Source of the DNA: Streptomyces sp. CB02261
GTDB lineage: Bacteria > Actinomycetota > Actinomycetes > Streptomycetales > Streptomycetaceae
Direction: 5' to 3'
Length of the DNA: 64,000 nucleotides
Assembly (NCBI RefSeq): GCF_001905665.1
Contig: NZ_LIVX01000011.1
Coordinates: forward strand, 186,001-250,000
The translations under genes and the position numbers were made by a program. Positions 61,546 to 64,000 of the stretch are shown piece after piece (within the stretch, counting starts at the first letter, position 1; each line of letters starts with the position of its first letter). The notes under the pieces are model-generated. The model saw nothing but the letters and a program-made list of their open reading frames with translations. It ran no database searches and was not told the origin of the DNA.

Positions 61546-61606
61546 AGCCCTACCAGGGTACGGGGCGACGGGAACCACGGTCGCGGTAGTAAGCGTTCTC
61601 GGTGGC

Positions 61607-62257
61607 ATGGGGAGCAAGCCGAACAAGAAGGTGGGGCGGCGCGCCGTCCTGCTCGGGGGCGGGGCCGCCGTGCTGGGCACGGCCGCGCTGGCGCGGGACG
61701 AGCTGGCGCGTGCCTGGTGGCGGCTGCCGGGGATGGAGAAGAAGCGGGTCGAGGGTGAGCTGGACCACCGGGCCGCCGAGTGGTCCTCGGCGTCGCGGGC
61801 GAACTGGCGGCGGGCCGACCGGCCGGACGACTACCGGATCGACCGGGTCGTGATCCATGTCGTCCAGGGCAGTTACGCGACCGCCCTGAAGGTCTTCAAG
61901 AACCCGGGGCACGGCGCGGCCACGCACTACGTCGTCCGCAAGGACGGGCACGTGGCGCAGATGATCCGGGAGCTCGACGTCGGTTTCCACGCCGGGAACC
62001 GTGACATGAACGAGCGGAGCATCGGCATCGAGCACGAGGGTTTCGTCGACCGGCCGCAGGACTTCACGGCGGCGATGTACGCGGGGTCGGCGCGGCTCAC
62101 CGCCGACATCTGCGCGCGGCACGGGATACCCGTGGACCGCGAGCACATCATCGGGCACGTGGAGGTCGAGGGCACCGACCACACCGACCCCGGTCCGCAC
62201 TGGGACTGGGACCGCTATCTGAAGCTGGTGCGGGAGGCGTCGAAGAGACCCACCTGA
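61607..62257 (+). CDS. Exported N-acetylmuramoyl-L-alanine amidase
   Basis: A 216-aa Amidase_2 (T7-lysozyme type) protein. A Tat-like signal (KKVGRRAVLLGGGAAVLGTAA) is at residues 7-28. Zinc ligands are in VVIHVVQGS near residue 83 and the C-terminal HTDPGPHWDWDRY, with IGIEHEGF between. It cuts the bond between muramic acid and the stem peptide. Start ATG 61607; a TAGTAA -10 box is near 61586. Convergent with the desulfurase gene. Confidence 0.92.
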   Translation: MGSKPNKKVGRRAVLLGGGAAVLGTAALARDELARAWWRLPGMEKKRVEGELDHRAAEWSSASRANWRRADRPDDYRIDRVVIHVVQGSYATALKVFKNPGHGAATHYVVRKDGHVAQMIRELDVGFHAGNRDMNERSIGIEHEGFVDRPQDFTAAMYAGSARLTADICARHGIPVDREHIIGHVEVEGTDHTDPGPHWDWDRYLKLVREASKRPT

Positions 62258-62285
62258 CCGGCCCGCCCGGGCGGCCTCGCGGGGA

Positions 62286-63449
62286 TCAGGTGAGGCCGGC
62301 CGTCCGCGCGCGCTCGACGGCCGGGCCGATCGCGCCCGCGACCGCCGCGACGTCCTCCTTGGTGGAGGTGTGGCCCAGGGAGAACCGCAGGGTGCCCCGG
62401 GCCAGGTCCGGGTCGGTGCCGGTGGCCAGCAGGACGTGGCTCGGCTGGGCGATGCCCGCGGTGCAGGCGGAGCCGGTGGAGCAGGCGATCCCTGCGGCGT
62501 CGAGCAGCAGCAGCAGCGAGTCGCCCTCGCAGCCGGGGAAGGTGAAGTGGGCGTTGGCAGGGAGCCGCTCGACGGGGTCGCCGCCGAGGAGGGCGTCGGG
62601 GACGGCCGAACGGACGGCGGTGACGAGCTCGTCGCGGAGGGCGCCGACCTCGCGGGCGAACTCCTCGCGCCGCTCGGTGGCGAGCAGGGCGGCGACGGCG
62701 AACGCGGCGACGGCCGGCACGTCGAGGGTGCCGGAGCGGACGTGCCGCTCCTGGCCTCCGCCGTGCAGCACGGGTACGGGGGTGTGCTCGCGGCCCAGGA
62801 GGAGGGCGCCGATGCCGTAGGGGCCGCCGATCTTGTGGCCGGACACGGTCATCGCGGCGAGTCCGGACGCGGCGAAGTCGACCGGGACCTGACCGACCGC
62901 CTGGACGGCGTCGGCGTGCAGCGGTACGCCGAACTCGGCCGCCACGTCCGCGAGTCGGCGGACCGGCATGACCGTGCCGATCTCGTTGTTGGCCCACATG
63001 ACGGTGGCGAGGGCGACGGAGTCCGGGTCCCGCGCGATCGCCTCCCGCAGGGCCTCGGGGTGCACCCGTCCGTACGCGTCGACCGGCAGGTACTCGACGT
63101 CGGCGCCCTCATGGGTGGCGAGCCAGTCGACGGCGTCGAGCACGGCGTGGTGCTCCACGGGGCTGGCCAGGACGCGGGTGCGGCGGGGGTCGGCGTCCCG
63201 ACGGGCCCAGTACAGGCCCTTCACCGCGAGGTTGTCGGCCTCGGTGCCGCCGGAGGTGAGGACGACCTCGCTCGGCCGCGCGCCGAGCGCGGCGGCGAGG
63301 GTCTCGCGCCCCTCCTCGACGGTCCGCCGGGCCCGCCGTCCGGGGGCGTGGAGGGAGGAGGCGTTGCCCGTGACGGCGAGCTGGGCGGTCATCGCCTCGA
63401 TCGCCTCGGGCAGCATGGGCGTGGTCGCGGCGTGGTCGAGGTATGCCAT
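62286..63449 (-). CDS. iscS: Cysteine desulfurase (NifS/IscS type)
   Basis: A 387-aa PLP enzyme. It takes sulfur from cysteine for tRNA thiolation and cofactors. The PLP Lys is in TVSGHKIGGPYGIGALLL near residue 205 and the catalytic Cys in GIACSTGSACTAGIAQPSHV near residue 325. YLDHAATTPMLPEAIEAM is the usual start. The nearby mnmA suggests it serves that enzyme. No iscU or scaffold genes are adjacent. Confidence 0.95.
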   Translation of the reverse strand: MAYLDHAATTPMLPEAIEAMTAQLAVTGNASSLHAPGRRARRTVEEGRETLAAALGARPSEVVLTSGGTEADNLAVKGLYWARRDADPRRTRVLASPVEHHAVLDAVDWLATHEGADVEYLPVDAYGRVHPEALREAIARDPDSVALATVMWANNEIGTVMPVRRLADVAAEFGVPLHADAVQAVGQVPVDFAASGLAAMTVSGHKIGGPYGIGALLLGREHTPVPVLHGGGQERHVRSGTLDVPAVAAFAVAALLATERREEFAREVGALRDELVTAVRSAVPDALLGGDPVERLPANAHFTFPGCEGDSLLLLLDAAGIACSTGSACTAGIAQPSHVLLATGTDPDLARGTLRFSLGHTSTKEDVAAVAGAIGPAVERARTAGLT

Positions 63450-63509
63450 GGTGGGTCGATTCTACGAGCCCACGCCGCCGGTCCCGGCGGGTGGCCGGTT
63501 TACGCCGCC

Positions 63510-63533
63510 GGGGCGCACCGTCCGGTGCGCCCC
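63510..63533 (-). terminator. Terminator after the thioesterase gene
   Basis: GGGGCGCACC (63510-63519) pairs perfectly with GGTGCGCCCC (63524-63533) around GTCC, 17 bases after the stop at 63550. No U-tract. Confidence 0.75.
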
Positions 63534-63549
63534 GTGCGCCTCGTCCGGG

Positions 63550-64000
63550 TCAGGCTCGGGGCGCGCGGGCCAGTTGGCGGGACTGGGCCACCAGGCGGTC
63601 GGCGCTGTCCCAGACCTCCGCGTCCTCCTCCAGGAAGCCGCCGGCGAGGTTGCGGGTGGTGATGGAGACCCGCAGCGGACCCGGGGCGGGGCGGCAGCGG
63701 ACGTGGGTGGTGAGCTCGACGGTCGGGGTCCAGCCCTTCAGGCCCAGTTCGAAGGAGGTCGGCGGCAGGGCGTCGACCGTCAGGAGCAGCGACAGCGCGT
63801 CGGGCTCCCGGCCGTCGGCGAGGCCGAACCAGGCCCGCATCTCGCCCTTGCCCGAGGGCGCTCCGATCGCCCAGCCGACGCACGCGGGGTCGAGCCGGAT
63901 GTCGAGCCGGTCGGTGATCGCGGAGGAACCGGGGATCTCGGGCCGGGGGCCGTCCGAGGCGCCGAAGCAGTTCTCGATGGCCGCCATCGCCGGGGGCGTC
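63550..64000 (-). CDS. Acyl-CoA thioesterase family protein (C-terminal part)
   Basis: The gene runs off the right edge; 150 C-terminal codons are seen. The frame stays open past 63987, so the ATG there is internal. The fragment has DIRLDPACVGWAIGAPSGKG, MRAWFGLADGREPDALSLLL, WTPTVELTTHVRCRPAPGPL and DSADRLVAQSRQLARAP, the second hot-dog domain of TesB-like thioesterases. The substrate is unknown. Confidence 0.85.
   Translation of the reverse strand, partial: TPPAMAAIENCFGASDGPRPEIPGSSAITDRLDIRLDPACVGWAIGAPSGKGEMRAWFGLADGREPDALSLLLTVDALPPTSFELGLKGWTPTVELTTHVRCRPAPGPLRVSITTRNLAGGFLEEDAEVWDSADRLVAQSRQLARAPRA

Overview
The window is a contiguous piece of an actinomycete chromosome, almost certainly Streptomyces. 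It has very high GC with strong third-position G/C, many GTG and some TTG starts, GGAGG-type ribosome binding sites, and several leaderless or near-leaderless promoters. Much of the gene order (ilvB-ilvN-ilvC-serA, leuB-ilvE, gatC-gatA-gatB, rmdB, ligA, mnmA and a cysteine desulfurase) matches, from memory, the conserved Streptomyces core. No mobile elements, CRISPR arrays, rRNA or tRNA genes were seen.

Layout. 1-5.8 kb holds the start of a secreted protein, a small secreted protein with M15-like metal motifs, a YceI protein behind a palindromic operator, a serine hydrolase, a sliding-clamp (DnaN) paralogue and a TPM-like membrane protein with a Gly/Asp/Phe tail. 5.8-7.7 kb holds cimA with a putative Ile leader peptide and attenuator. 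7.7-15.8 kb is the most unusual block: a urease-like enzyme (fused UreA-UreB plus a UreC whose flap residues are replaced), an agmatine-deiminase-family enzyme and a TetR regulator in one apparent operon, with an NCS1 permease divergent from it and an MHS-type MFS transporter downstream. 15.8-18.4 kb holds ilvE, leuB and a 43-aa protein. 18.7-27.3 kb holds a PadR regulator with its membrane partner, an AAC(2')-type acetyltransferase, the proline catabolism genes with a divergent PucR-type regulator, a tandem pair of DUF1266 proteins and a TetR regulator.

27.4-33 kb holds serA, ilvC, ilvN and ilvB, the last behind a 13-aa leader peptide and terminator. 33-36.1 kb is a membrane PAS-GGDEF-EAL protein (cdgE-like) with a degraded EAL domain. 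36.4-48.8 kb is more variable: a 2-hydroxyacid dehydrogenase, an aldo/keto reductase, a PQQ-type lipoprotein dehydrogenase, a large LuxR/ATPase regulator, small membrane and unknown proteins, a GNAT acetyltransferase, an MMPL exporter and a Tat-exported phospholipase C. 49-64 kb is informational: the GatCAB amidotransferase with an embedded 80-aa membrane protein, rmdB, a LOG/SDR/MetE-like/ligA gene run, mnmA with a cysteine desulfurase for tRNA thiolation, an amidase and a thioesterase fragment.

How the genes work together. Branched-chain amino acid synthesis dominates (cimA, ilvB, ilvN, ilvC, leuB, ilvE), with at least one and probably two transcription attenuators reading Ile/Leu/Val supply. 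Proline dehydrogenase and P5C dehydrogenase form a catabolic pair next to a PucR regulator. The urease-like/deiminase/permease cluster is read here as a possible guanidino-to-ureido-to-amine catabolic pathway. Two c-di-GMP proteins flank the centre; one keeps both active sites and the other appears to keep only the cyclase site.
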